Below, piece by piece: positions 26,394 to 34,389 of a stretch of DNA of 64,000 nucleotides (position 1 is its first letter; every line of letters begins with the position of its first letter). A program made the position numbers and the translations under genes. The stretch is taken from contig NZ_LMNI01000012.1 in NCBI RefSeq assembly GCF_001422925.1, positions 434,345-498,344 on the forward strand, given 5' to 3'. Under the pieces are notes generated by a model. The model made no database searches. It worked only from the letters and a program-made list of their open reading frames with translations, and had not been told where the DNA came from. The stretch is from Microbacterium sp. Leaf288 (GTDB lineage: Bacteria > Actinomycetota > Actinomycetes > Actinomycetales > Microbacteriaceae).

Positions 26394-27830
26394 ATGCCCC
26401 CCACGTCACTCGAACTGTCGACCCTGGGCCACCGCATCCGTCATCAGCGTCTCGCCCACGGGTACACGCTCGATGAGCTGGGCGCGCTGGTCGGGGTCGC
26501 CGGCAGCCAGCTCAGCCTCATCGAGAACGGCAAGCGCGAGCCGAAGCTGTCGCTGCTGCAGGCGATCGCCTCGACGACGGGTGTCGACGTCGGCGACCTC
26601 CTCTCAGCCGAGCCGCCCAATCGCCGCGCGGCGCTCGAGATCGAGCTCGAGCGCGCGCAGTCGGGGTCGGTCTTCCGCCAGCTCGGCGTCACGCCGATCA
26701 AGGTGACCAAGGGCATGTCCGACGACACGATCGAGTCGATCCTGGGCCTGCACCGCGAGCTGCAGCGTCGTGAGCGCGAGGCCATCGCGACGCCTGAGGA
26801 GGCGCGCCGCGCCAACACCGAACTGCGCCTCATGATGCGCGAGCGCGACAACTACCTCCCCGACATCGAGAAGCTCGCCGAGAAGCAGCTGAAGTCGGCG
26901 GGGCACGTGTCGGGCGCCCTCACCCACCGCACCGTCAGCATCATGGCCGAGAAGCTCGGCTTCGAGCTGATCTACGTGAACGACCTGCCCCACTCGACGC
27001 GCTCGGTCACCGACCTCGAGCACGGGCGCATCTACCTGCCGCCGGCGTCCATCCCCGGCGGCCATGGCCTCCGGTCGATGGCGCTGCAGGCGATGGCGCA
27101 CCGGCTGCTCGGCCACAAGCGGCCCACCGACTACGCCGACTTCCTGCAGCAGCGGCTCGAGATCAACTACTACGCCGCGTGCTGCCTGATGCCCGAGACC
27201 GCGTCGGTGTCGTTCCTGCAGCAGGCGAAGAAGGATCGCAACCTCGCCGTCGAGGACTTCCGCGACGCGTTCGGCGTGACGCACGAGGCGGCGGGCATGC
27301 GCCTGACCAACCTCGCGACGCACCACTTGGGGATCAAGCTGCACTTCCTGCGCGTCGACGGGTCGGGGGCGATCTCGCGTGTCTACGAGAACGACGACCT
27401 GCCGCTCCCCATGGACGTCACCGGCGCCGTGGACGGCCAGATCGCGTGCCGAAAGTTCTCGGCGCGCGCCGCCTTCTCGGAGCAGAACCGCACCACCGAG
27501 CACTACCAGTACACCGACACCCCCGCCGGCACCTACTGGTGCTCGACGCAGACCGGCACCACCGCGGAGGGCGAGTTCTCGATCACGGTGGGCGTGCCCT
27601 TCGACGACGCGCGGTGGTTCCGCGGACGCGAGACGCAGAAGCGCGCGACCTCGACGTGCCCCGACGAGTCGTGCTGCCGCCGCGTCGCCTCCGGCGTCTC
27701 GGATCGCTGGGCGGGCAAGGCCTGGCCGAGCGCGCGCGTGCACATGCAGATGTTCTCGCCGCTCCCCCGCGGCGCCTTCCCCGGCGTCGACGACAACGAG
27801 GTGTACGACTTCCTCGACCGCCACGCCTGA
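26394..27830 (+). CDS. ramB: RamB-family XRE regulator of acyl-CoA/acetate metabolism
   Basis: Regulator of 478 residues, close in length to Corynebacterium RamB. The N-terminal XRE helix-turn-helix (about 10-68) has '[20 protein letters not shown]' and '[16 protein letters not shown]'. The middle is the IrrE-like (ImmA/DUF955) region and the C-terminal third, with 'CPDESCCRR', is the DUF2083 part that binds a cofactor or acyl-CoA in relatives. In corynebacteria RamB controls acetate and glyoxylate-cycle genes. Placed divergently from pckG, it probably governs gluconeogenic genes and itself. Confidence 0.88.
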   Translation: MPPTSLELSTLGHRIRHQRLAHGYTLDELGALVGVAGSQLSLIENGKREPKLSLLQAIASTTGVDVGDLLSAEPPNRRAALEIELERAQSGSVFRQLGVTPIKVTKGMSDDTIESILGLHRELQRREREAIATPEEARRANTELRLMMRERDNYLPDIEKLAEKQLKSAGHVSGALTHRTVSIMAEKLGFELIYVNDLPHSTRSVTDLEHGRIYLPPASIPGGHGLRSMALQAMAHRLLGHKRPTDYADFLQQRLEINYYAACCLMPETASVSFLQQAKKDRNLAVEDFRDAFGVTHEAAGMRLTNLATHHLGIKLHFLRVDGSGAISRVYENDDLPLPMDVTGAVDGQIACRKFSARAAFSEQNRTTEHYQYTDTPAGTYWCSTQTGTTAEGEFSITVGVPFDDARWFRGRETQKRATSTCPDESCCRRVASGVSDRWAGKAWPSARVHMQMFSPLPRGAFPGVDDNEVYDFLDRHA

Positions 27831-27859
27831 GCCCGTGCCACTCGGCGCGGGGCGTCTGC

Positions 27860-27944
27860 TGCCGAAACACGGGTCGGTAACGCCGACACGCCGGGAACGG
27901 ATGCTGCGCCCCGGCGTGTTCGGTGACGAACCCGTGTTTCGGCA
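27860..27944. repeat. Palindromic element E
   Basis: TGCCGAAACACGGGT and ACCCGTGTTTCGGCA are perfect outer arms. Inner segments ACGCCGGG and CCCGGCGTGTTCGG extend the pairing, so most of the 85 bases folds into one imperfect hairpin. It lies between convergent ramB and the AlkZ-like gene. Confidence 0.65.
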
Positions 27945-27985
27945 GGTGTGCGCGGGCTTCGGCGGCCAGACCCGGGGCTATGGGG

Positions 27986-29065
27986 CTATGCCGTGATGAA
28001 GTCGCGGTAGCGGTCGAGCGCGGCGGCGATCTCCTCGTCGGTCGCAGCCCCCGGGGTGAACAGCTCGGGCACCGGGGATTCCGCGTGGCGGCCCACGGCC
28101 AGCGAGTGCGTCCACACGCCGACCGCCTCGCCGCGCGCGACGAGGATAGGACGCACGATGCCGTTCATGCTCGGGCCGATCGCACTCAGGAACTCCGGCG
28201 CGCAGGGCACGGTGCGGTCGGCGTACGACAGGTAGTACTCCTCGAACGGCGGCAGTGCCACCACCTCGGGGGTCGCGGCGCTGCGCCGCGGTGCGGCGCC
28301 GGCGACCACGTACTGCGGCTCGGGTTCGTCGGCGACGAGACGCAGACGATCGGATGCCGCCTCCGCCGCCGCGCGCGAGATCCCGAGCGGGAGCCCGCTC
28401 CACCACGCGAAGTCCCGCGCGCCGGCGGGACCGTGCGAGGCGATGTAGCGGACGAAGAACTCGGCCATCCGATCGGCCGGGGTCACGGCATCCGTGATCC
28501 ACTCGTCGGCGAGCACGAAGAACTGCTCGCGAGTCGGCCCCTTCTCCCGTGGCACGACCGGGCCCTGGCACAGCACGGCGCGCAGCGACAGGGCGACGAG
28601 CAGGTGGTAGCCCCGTTGCCGGAACGTCGACACCCCTCCCTGCTCCCACACCTCGAACAGCTCCTTGCGCGTGAGGCGGTTGCCCCCGCCGAGCGCTGCC
28701 CGGGCCAGGCGCTCGGCGCGGTCGGCCTCGTCGGCGTCGATCCCCTCGTTGCGGTGCACGGCCGCCGCCTGGCGGCGCTGGCGCTCTGCGGTCAGCGACA
28801 GCACCCACTCCATGTCGGCGGTGGGGATCGTGTGGATCGTCCCGCGCATGGTCCAGGTGCGCACGATCTCGCCGCGGCCGTAGGCGGCGTCCACGTCGCG
28901 CACCGTCGTTCGGCCGCGCACGCGCGTCGCAAGCGCCCAGCGCCCGCCCCAGAACTCCTGGCTCTGCGTCGCGAGCATGTGCCGCGCGGCGTCGGCGACC
29001 GTCGCCGCGGGGGCGCTCAGGCGGTGCGACCGGAGCCGCTCGGACCGAATGGTCGAGGCATCCAC
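27986..29065 (-). CDS. Winged-helix DNA-binding protein, AlkZ/YcaQ-like
   Basis: The protein has 359 residues in the winged helix DNA-binding domain family (HTH_42) that includes the AlkZ and YcaQ glycosylases, which excise bulky or cross-linked DNA lesions. 'ARHMLATQSQEFWGGRWALA' near residues 27-46 contains a Gln-x-Gln that matches the position of the catalytic QxQ/QxD motif of these enzymes. 'TWTMRGTIHTIPTADMEWVL' is another hallmark. The GTG start has CATGAT ending six bases upstream and is probably leaderless. Repair activity is inferred from family. Confidence 0.75.
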   Translation of the reverse strand: MDASTIRSERLRSHRLSAPAATVADAARHMLATQSQEFWGGRWALATRVRGRTTVRDVDAAYGRGEIVRTWTMRGTIHTIPTADMEWVLSLTAERQRRQAAAVHRNEGIDADEADRAERLARAALGGGNRLTRKELFEVWEQGGVSTFRQRGYHLLVALSLRAVLCQGPVVPREKGPTREQFFVLADEWITDAVTPADRMAEFFVRYIASHGPAGARDFAWWSGLPLGISRAAAEAASDRLRLVADEPEPQYVVAGAAPRRSAATPEVVALPPFEEYYLSYADRTVPCAPEFLSAIGPSMNGIVRPILVARGEAVGVWTHSLAVGRHAESPVPELFTPGAATDEEIAAALDRYRDFITA

Positions 29066-29110
29066 CCGCCCATCATGGCCCAGGCCGCGGACGCCCGGTG
29101 TCCGCGATCG

Positions 29111-29542
29111 TCAGCGCTGGTGCGCGGCGTCGTAGGCGGCGCGGGAGTCCTCGATGCGCGGATGGTTCTCGATGGCCCAGTCGGCGAGCGCCATCGCGAG
29201 CTGGATGAGCGTGCCGCCGAGCGGCGTCAGCTCGTACTCGACCCGCGGCGGCACCTCGGCGTGGACGGTGCGCGTGATCAGCCCGTCGCGCTCGAGCTGA
29301 CGCAGCGTGAGCGTCAGCATGCGCTGCGAGATGCCGGGGATGTGTCGCTGCAGCTCGGAGAAGCGCAGGCGCTCGCGCCGCAGTGTGCCGATGACCAGCA
29401 GCGACCACTTGTCGCCGATGCGGTCGAGCACGTCGCGGATGGCACGCCCGTGGTCGGAGCCGGGTGCGGCCTGCTCGCACGAGCGCTCGTAGCCGGTCGG
29501 CGTGGGCTCGCCGGGGAGCCCGACCGTGAGGGTGGTCGCCAT
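29111..29542 (-). CDS. HxlR-family transcriptional regulator
   Basis: Winged-helix regulator of 143 residues. It has the single conserved cysteine near the N-terminus ('YERSCEQAAPG'), then 'VLDRIGDKWSLLVIGTLRRE' and 'IPGISQRMLTLTLRQLERDG', the recognition helix of HxlR proteins. 'EVPPRVEYELTPLG' forms the wing. Such regulators often respond to electrophiles or redox stress through that cysteine. It is divergent from a DoxX gene, its probable target. A GGTGA ribosome site lies upstream of the ATG. Confidence 0.9.
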   Translation of the reverse strand: MATTLTVGLPGEPTPTGYERSCEQAAPGSDHGRAIRDVLDRIGDKWSLLVIGTLRRERLRFSELQRHIPGISQRMLTLTLRQLERDGLITRTVHAEVPPRVEYELTPLGGTLIQLAMALADWAIENHPRIEDSRAAYDAAHQR

Positions 29543-29605
29543 CGCGTGTCACCTACTTACATCCGTGTGCCTTTTGTACGCGTCGTCCAGGTGACGCATC
29601 ATGAG

Positions 29606-29624
29606 GTTGCTTACAAACAGTAAC
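29606..29624. promoter_or_regulatory. Possible HxlR operator
   Basis: GTTGCTTACAAACAGTAAC has imperfect arms (GTTGCT/AGTAAC) in the AT-rich intergenic region between the HxlR and DoxX genes. A second CTTACA occurs nearer the HxlR start. Confidence 0.4.
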
Positions 29625-29655
29625 AGACCCCACGATCTCTCCCTGGAGTACTCGC

Positions 29656-30021
29656 ATGACCATCGCCCTCTGGATCCTCAACGGCCTGCTCGCCCTCGCC
29701 TTCGTCGCGGCCGGCGCCATGAAGGTCGCCCGTCCCAAGTCCGCTCTCGTCGCGAGCGGCATGGGCTGGGCCGACGACTTCGCCGACCCGACCGTGAAGC
29801 TCATCGGCGCCGCCGAGGTCGTCGGCGGGATCGGCCTGATCCTGCCGCTCCTGACGGGCATCGCGCCGATCCTCACCCCGATCGCCGCTGCCGCCTTGAC
29901 CGTCGTCATGGTCGGTGCGGTCGCCGTGCACGTGCGCCGCAAGGAGAACGCGACCCCGTCGATCGTGCTCGCCGTGCTGTCCGCGGTGAGCGCAGTGGTG
30001 GGCTTCCTGGTCGTGCTCTGA
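29656..30021 (+). CDS. DoxX family membrane protein
   Basis: Membrane protein of 121 residues with four hydrophobic segments, starting 'IALWILNGLLALAFVAAGAM' and followed by 'KVARPKSALVASGMGWADDF', as in DoxX/DoxX-like proteins. The biochemical role is unclear; in actinobacteria DoxX proteins are linked to thiol and oxidative stress. A GGAG site lies eight bases before the ATG. The divergent HxlR regulator probably controls it. A GAGGAGAG/CTCTCCTC hairpin ends the transcript. Confidence 0.85.
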   Translation: MTIALWILNGLLALAFVAAGAMKVARPKSALVASGMGWADDFADPTVKLIGAAEVVGGIGLILPLLTGIAPILTPIAAAALTVVMVGAVAVHVRRKENATPSIVLAVLSAVSAVVGFLVVL

Positions 30022-30035
30022 CCGCACGGGCGACG

Positions 30036-30076
30036 GAGGAGAGTGGCACACCCCGCGACAGGCATCCGCTCTCCTC
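30036..30076. terminator. Hairpin after the DoxX gene
   Basis: GAGGAGAG and CTCTCCTC are perfect eight-base arms with a 25-base loop. The hairpin after the dodecin gene uses the same outer arms. Confidence 0.5.
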
Positions 30077-30104
30077 GGGACTCCCGGCGTGCGATCGGGT
30101 TCCC

Positions 30105-30110
30105 TAAGCT
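30105..30110 (+). promoter_or_regulatory. Leaderless -10 box TAAGCT
   Basis: TAAGCT ends six bases before the ATG of the 46-residue zinc-ribbon gene. Confidence 0.6.
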
Positions 30111-30116
30111 GACGGG

Positions 30117-30257
30117 ATGAGGGTGAACGACGCGGATCCGCGGCTCTGCCCCACGTGCGGCGACGCGCTGAGCTTCGAGATCCTCGACGATGAGCGCTTC
30201 CTGGTCGCCTGGTCGTGCGTGAACTGCGGCCTGATCCGCACGACCGAACCGGTGTAG
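30117..30257 (+). CDS. Zinc-ribbon microprotein
   Basis: The protein has 46 residues with two CxxC pairs, 'CPTCGDALSF' and 'CVNCGLIRTT', spaced 20 residues apart as in small zinc ribbons. The start fits leaderless transcription. It ends nine bases before the VOC-type gene and is probably co-transcribed with it. No function can be assigned; the clear cysteine spacing and promoter support it being a real gene. Confidence 0.7.
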   Translation: MRVNDADPRLCPTCGDALSFEILDDERFLVAWSCVNCGLIRTTEPV

Positions 30258-30266
30258 GAGACCTCG

Positions 30267-30938
30267 ATGGATGAATCGGCGAACGGATCGGATGCGATCT
30301 CGGCGGCAGGGTTCCATCGGGCGCCGGGCCTCTCCGATTGGCGGGTCACCGGCACGGGGCCGCAGGCCGTCTTCACTGCGACCTCCCTGTCCCATGCCGC
30401 CGGGCTCGTCGCCCCGATCGTCGCGGCCGCCGAGCGATTCGGCCTCCGGCCGGACATCGACGTGCGTCCCGAGGGAGTCGTCGTGCGCGTCCCGTGCGCC
30501 GGCCCGGAGGGCATCCCCGCCGCAGCCGTGGACTTCGCCGCCGCCGTGTCGGTGGCCGCCGCCGAGCAGCGCCTGATCCCCGACCCCTCGCGCGCACAGT
30601 CGATCGGCATCTACGTCGCTCAGCATTCCGGGGCCGACGTGCGCCCCTTCTTCACGGCGGCGCTCGGCTATGAGGACGTGGGCGACACGGATGCCGCGGA
30701 TCCGATGCGCTGCGGACCGCAGCTCGCCTTCAACCCGATCGCCGGGGACTCGCCGTCGAGGGGCCGGACGCACTTCGACGTCTTCGTGCCGGCCGACCAG
30801 GCCCAGGCCCGCGTCGACGCCGCACTCGCGGCCGGCGGGCGACTCGCCGACGACTCGCACGCTCCGGCCTGGTGGTCGCTCGCCTCGCCCGACAACCACG
30901 GCGTGGACATCGCGTCGTGGACCGACACCTACGAGTGA
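30267..30938 (+). CDS. VOC-family protein with N-terminal pterin dehydratase-like domain
   Basis: The protein has 223 residues. The first 95 resemble pterin-4a-carbinolamine dehydratase (DCoH) fold proteins: 'APGLSDWRVTGTGPQAVFTA' then 'AERFGLRPDIDVRPEGVVVR'. The remainder is a glyoxalase-like VOC domain with 'GIYVAQHSGADVRPFFTAAL' and 'RTHFDVFVPADQAQARVDAA'. Such fusions are known in actinobacteria without an assigned reaction. The metal ligands of true glyoxalases are not obvious. It is preceded by the zinc-ribbon gene and followed by a small gene. Confidence 0.7.
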   Translation: MDESANGSDAISAAGFHRAPGLSDWRVTGTGPQAVFTATSLSHAAGLVAPIVAAAERFGLRPDIDVRPEGVVVRVPCAGPEGIPAAAVDFAAAVSVAAAEQRLIPDPSRAQSIGIYVAQHSGADVRPFFTAALGYEDVGDTDAADPMRCGPQLAFNPIAGDSPSRGRTHFDVFVPADQAQARVDAALAAGGRLADDSHAPAWWSLASPDNHGVDIASWTDTYE

Positions 30939-30991
30939 TCCGCGTCGCCGACACCTCGGTCCTCGCCTGCTTGACGAGAGCGGAGGGCGAA

Positions 30992-31213
30992 GTGCACCCT
31001 GAGCACATGACCCGTGAGCTCGCGGATGAGGGTCAGGCCCTCTCCGACGTCGTGGACCGGCTGGAAGGGCGGTTCCCCTCGAGAGATCGTTCCGAGATCG
31101 AGCGCGCCGTCGCCGACGCGCACTCGCACTTCGCGCGCGCGAAGGTGCGCGACTTCGTCCCCGTGCTGGTCGAGCGCGAAGCACGCGCCCGGCTCGAGCA
31201 TCCGATCCAGTAG
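30992..31213 (+). CDS. Small three-helix-bundle protein
   Basis: The protein has about 73 residues, all helical in appearance: 'DEGQALSDVVDRLEGRFPSR', then 'DRSEIERAVADAHSHFARAK' and 'VRDFVPVLVEREARARL'. It matches the small DUF3562-like three-helix-bundle dimerisation proteins common in Microbacteriaceae, by recollection of the pattern. The GTG start has GGAGG seven bases upstream; a GTG overlapping the previous stop codon is also possible and would add 19 residues. Function unknown. Confidence 0.6.
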   Translation: MHPEHMTRELADEGQALSDVVDRLEGRFPSRDRSEIERAVADAHSHFARAKVRDFVPVLVEREARARLEHPIQ

Positions 31214-31261
31214 TCCGCCCGCGCGGCGTCCTCTCGCCGACTCCGCCCGCGCGAACCGGCG

Positions 31262-31855
31262 TCAGGCGCCGGCCGGCGGGACCGTCTTGCGCACCACGGT
31301 CTTGTTCTTGCCGATGTGGCGCTCGAACGTGAACCCGGACTTCTCGAACATGGCCCGCGTGCCGTTGTGGAGGAACGACGACGACGTCTTCTTGCCGGGC
31401 GGGAGCTCGTTGGGGAACGAGATCACCTCGCCGCCGCCCGCCTGCGCGATCAGTTCCAGCGCACCGTCCAATGCCTCCCGCGCGACCCCCGAACGCCGGT
31501 GGTCGCGGTCGACGAAGAAGCAGGTGATACGCCACGGCGCCGGGTTCGTCTCGCCCGCGTCGTACTCCTTGCGGTGGTAGATGCCCGGCAGCTCGGCCGG
31601 ACTGCCGAACTCGCACCACGCGATCGCGTCGTCGCCGTCGAAGACGAGCGCAGCGTGCGCGACGCCCTCATCCACGAGCCGCTGTTTGAACGTCGCGCGG
31701 TCGTACTCGCTCTTGACGGTGTGCTCGGTGTCGCCGTGGAAGTACGAGCAGTAGCACCCGCCCCAGACCCCGTTGTGCTTCTGCGCGAGCGCCAGCCAAG
31801 CGGGAAACGTCTCGGGAGTGAGCGGCTTGATCACGTGCGACGTCGCAAGGACCAC
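31262..31855 (-). CDS. GNAT family N-acetyltransferase
   Basis: The protein has 197 residues. The core 'WRITCFFVDRDHRRSGVARE' at about residues 108-127 is the acetyl-CoA binding motif A, followed by 'ALDGALELIAQAGGGEVISF'. The N-terminal half contains 'NGVWGGCYCSYFHGDTEHTV', a pattern found in a subset of uncharacterised GNAT proteins. It ends in basic residues. It lies four bases downstream of the GerW-like gene and is probably transcribed with it. Substrate unknown. Confidence 0.8.
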   Translation of the reverse strand: MVLATSHVIKPLTPETFPAWLALAQKHNGVWGGCYCSYFHGDTEHTVKSEYDRATFKQRLVDEGVAHAALVFDGDDAIAWCEFGSPAELPGIYHRKEYDAGETNPAPWRITCFFVDRDHRRSGVAREALDGALELIAQAGGGEVISFPNELPPGKKTSSSFLHNGTRAMFEKSGFTFERHIGKNKTVVRKTVPPAGA

Positions 31856-31858
31856 GTC

Positions 31859-32227
31859 CTACCTCCGACCCGACCTCACCGCGGTGATGATCCGCGCCAG
31901 CGCCCAGCCGGCGGCGGACACGAGCGGGACGCTCACCACGATCATGGCCACCGGGTTCGGCTGGAACTTCGGCCCGTTCGGACCGTTCACATACGCGCCG
32001 ATGGGCAGCACGTAACCGCCGCCACCCCCGCCGCTTCCTTCGCCCTCACCCTCGGGCAGCCCGCCGCGCGCGGGCCACTTGCCGGAACCGCCGCCGCCGC
32101 CGAACCCGAAGACGACCAGGGCCGCCGGGGTCACCTGTCGCCCGCCGACATCGATGGTCTCGCCGAACGCCATCTTCGCGCCCCATGATGGCGCGGACTT
32201 CGTCAGACTCTCGACCGGTGACTCCAT
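31859..32227 (-). CDS. GerW/YtfJ family protein
   Basis: The protein has 122 residues. The 'FGETIDVGGRQVTPAALVVF' segment followed by a glycine-rich stretch (residues 40-75) is characteristic of the GerW (YtfJ) family. In Bacillus the family is linked to spore germination; here there is no sporulation and the role is unknown. One C-terminal membrane segment follows, then a basic tail. An AGGAG site lies seven bases before the ATG. Confidence 0.75.
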   Translation of the reverse strand: MESPVESLTKSAPSWGAKMAFGETIDVGGRQVTPAALVVFGFGGGGGSGKWPARGGLPEGEGEGSGGGGGGYVLPIGAYVNGPNGPKFQPNPVAMIVVSVPLVSAAGWALARIITAVRSGRR

Positions 32228-32312
32228 CAACGACTCCTCCGCTTCGGTCCGCACACGCTGACACCCAACATAGAGAGCCCTGCGGGACGCCACCAGAGGG
32301 CGTCGCGACGGG

Positions 32313-32519
32313 TCACTCCGGCGCGTACTTGAACGACAGCTGGATCCGCGAACGGAACAGCAGCGCGCCGTCGTCGCCGACGACGACGTCCTGCTTCGTC
32401 ACTTCCGCGATGCGCAGATCGTGCAGCGATCCTGCGGCGGTGTTGATGGCTTCTCGGGCGGCCTCCTCCCAGGACGAGGCACTCGTGCCGATGACGTCGA
32501 TCACTCGGTAAACGCTCAT
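32313..32519 (-). CDS. Dodecin
   Basis: Dodecin family protein of 68 residues, a flavin-storage protein that forms dodecamers. It begins 'MSVYRVIDVIGTSASSWEEA' and continues 'AREAINTAAGSLHDLRIAEV'; the tryptophan in 'SSWEEA' is the residue that stacks on riboflavin or FMN in characterised dodecins. The frame is open upstream but without conservation. Flavin storage is consistent with the flavin-dependent catabolic enzymes nearby, though no operon link exists. Confidence 0.92.
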   Translation of the reverse strand: MSVYRVIDVIGTSASSWEEAAREAINTAAGSLHDLRIAEVTKQDVVVGDDGALLFRSRIQLSFKYAPE

Positions 32520-32605
32520 CTCAACCCCACATCGCTCGATGCCGACACGACCATAGTGATCCCGGTCGCGCCCGGATGGAAGGGGTGCACCTCGACCGGG
32601 ACAAC

Positions 32606-32646
32606 GAGGAGAGCGGATGCCCCCTCCCGGGGCATCCACTCTCCTC
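32606..32646. terminator. Strong hairpin between convergent-side genes
   Basis: The GAGGAGAG outer arm continues into GGATGCCCC, pairing with GGGGCATCC and CTCTCCTC with one bulge. It lies just beyond the succinate-semialdehyde dehydrogenase stop codon (minus strand). Confidence 0.65.
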
Positions 32647-32668
32647 ATGTCATCGATTCAGGCGTGGG

Positions 32669-34150
32669 TCAGAACGGGTTCGGCGTCAGCGTGTACTTGG
32701 TCTGGAGGTACTCGTGGATGCCCTCGGCGCCGCCCTCGCGGCCCAGGCCCGACATCTTCCAGCCGCCGAACGGCGCTGCCGCGTTGGAGACGACGCCCAT
32801 GTTGAGGCCCATCATGCCGGTCTCGAGGCGCTCGATCATGCGCTGGCCGCGCGCGAGGCTCTCGGTGAACACGTACGAGACGAGTCCGTACTCGGTGTCG
32901 TTGGCCAGGCGCACCGCGTCGTCCTCGTCGTCGAACGGGATGATCGCGAGCACCGGCCCGAAGATCTCCTCGCGGAGGATCTCCGACCCCGGCTGCACGT
33001 CGGTGACGACGGTGGGCTCGTAGAACGTGCCCGGTCCGTCGACCTCGTTGCCGCCGGTGGTGACCTTCGCGCCACGGGACACGGCATCCTGCACCAGCTG
33101 CGACGCCTTCGCGACGGCACGGTCGTCGATGAGCGGACCGATGTTCACGCCCTCCTCGGTGCCGCGGCCGATGGTGAAGCCGTTGACGCGCTCGGTGACC
33201 CGGCGGGCGAACTCGTCGGCAACGGAGCGGTGAACGATGAACCGGTTGGCCGCGGTGCACGCCTGACCGATGTTGCGGAACTTCGCCGCGATCGCGCCGT
33301 CGACCGCCTTGTCGAGGTCGGCGTCGTCGAACACCACGAATGGGGCGTTGCCGCCGAGCTCCATCGAGGTGCGCAGCACGCCCTGCGCGGCCTGCTCGAG
33401 CAGACGCTGGCCGACCTGCGTCGACCCGGTGAACGAGAGCTTCCGCAGCCGCGGGTCGCGGATGATCGGCTCCGACACGGCGCCCGACGTCGAGGTAGTG
33501 AACACGTTGACGACACCGGCCGGCACGCCGGCATCCTCCAGCAGCCGCGCGAACGCGAGCGTGGTGAGCGGCGTCAGCTCGGCCGGCTTGATGACCACGG
33601 TGCAGCCTGCGGCCAGCGCCGGGGCGATCTTGCGTGTCGCCATCGCGAGCGGGAAGTTCCACGGCGTGATGAGGAAGCAGGGACCCACCGGGTGCTGCGA
33701 CACGATCATCCGGCCGGTGCCCTCGGGGTTCGCGCCGTAGCGGCCCTGCACGCGGGAGGTCTCCTCACTGAACCAGCGCAGGAACTCGCCGCCGTACGCG
33801 ACCTCGCCGCGCGCCTCGGCCAAGGGCTTGCCCATCTCGATCGTCATCAGCAGCGCGAAGTCCTCCTTGCGCTCCTGCAGCAGATCGAACGCACGCCGCA
33901 GGATCTCCGCGCGCTGCCGCGCCGGCGTCGCCGCCCACGCCGGGAACGCGTCGACGGCCGCATCGAGGGCCGCCTTGCCGTCCTCGGGCGACGCGTTCGC
34001 GATCTCCTTGACGACCTCGCCGTTCGAGGGATCGTAGACCTTCAGGGTCTTGCCGCCGGATGCCTCACGCCACTGCCCGCCGATGAACAGCCCGTCGGGG
34101 ACGGACGCCAGCAGCTCGGACTCACGGGTTTCGGTGATCGTCGTGGTCAC
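32669..34150 (-). CDS. gabD: NAD(P)-dependent succinate-semialdehyde dehydrogenase
   Basis: Aldehyde dehydrogenase of 493 residues in the succinate-semialdehyde dehydrogenase group. 'FLITPWNFPLAMATRKIAPA' is the cofactor-binding region, 'MELGGNAPFVVFDDADLDKA' holds the catalytic glutamate and 'GQACTAANRF' the nucleophilic cysteine. The GTG start has AGGGAG six bases upstream. The homoprotocatechuate pathway encoded near 50-57 kb releases succinate semialdehyde, so this enzyme could complete it. It lies downstream of the flavin monooxygenase gene with a 229-base gap that contains palindrome F. Confidence 0.88.
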   Translation of the reverse strand: MTTTITETRESELLASVPDGLFIGGQWREASGGKTLKVYDPSNGEVVKEIANASPEDGKAALDAAVDAFPAWAATPARQRAEILRRAFDLLQERKEDFALLMTIEMGKPLAEARGEVAYGGEFLRWFSEETSRVQGRYGANPEGTGRMIVSQHPVGPCFLITPWNFPLAMATRKIAPALAAGCTVVIKPAELTPLTTLAFARLLEDAGVPAGVVNVFTTSTSGAVSEPIIRDPRLRKLSFTGSTQVGQRLLEQAAQGVLRTSMELGGNAPFVVFDDADLDKAVDGAIAAKFRNIGQACTAANRFIVHRSVADEFARRVTERVNGFTIGRGTEEGVNIGPLIDDRAVAKASQLVQDAVSRGAKVTTGGNEVDGPGTFYEPTVVTDVQPGSEILREEIFGPVLAIIPFDDEDDAVRLANDTEYGLVSYVFTESLARGQRMIERLETGMMGLNMGVVSNAAAPFGGWKMSGLGREGGAEGIHEYLQTKYTLTPNPF

Positions 34151-34309
34151 GGGGACTCCCTTGTCGGTGGACGGATGCCGCGGCACCCTCTTCGGTCGTT
34201 GGTCTGGGGCTATTCTGCCCGCGGCCGACCTCGCCGGCCGATGTACATCTTGTACAGTTCGCTGTCATGATTCACCCGCCTGCACAGCGGTTGCGCCTCG
34301 CGCCTGCGT

Positions 34310-34389
34310 CCTCATTCGAGGTCGAGGGCCGAGATGAGGACCGGGCTCGGGCCGCGATCCCTCATCTCGGCTCTGCTCCTCAATCGAGG
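34310..34389. repeat. Palindromic element F with flanking direct repeats
   Basis: GCCGAGATGAGG and CCTCATCTCGGC (34328-34371) are perfect arms. They are flanked by the direct repeat CCTCATTCGAGG / CCTCAATCGAGG, the second of which overlaps the stop codon of the flavin monooxygenase. The flanking repeats resemble a target-site duplication. Confidence 0.55.

Noticed and set aside
31859..32227. A sporulation function from the GerW-like gene
   Set aside because: No sporulation or germination genes are nearby and the organism group does not form endospores; the family name is historical.
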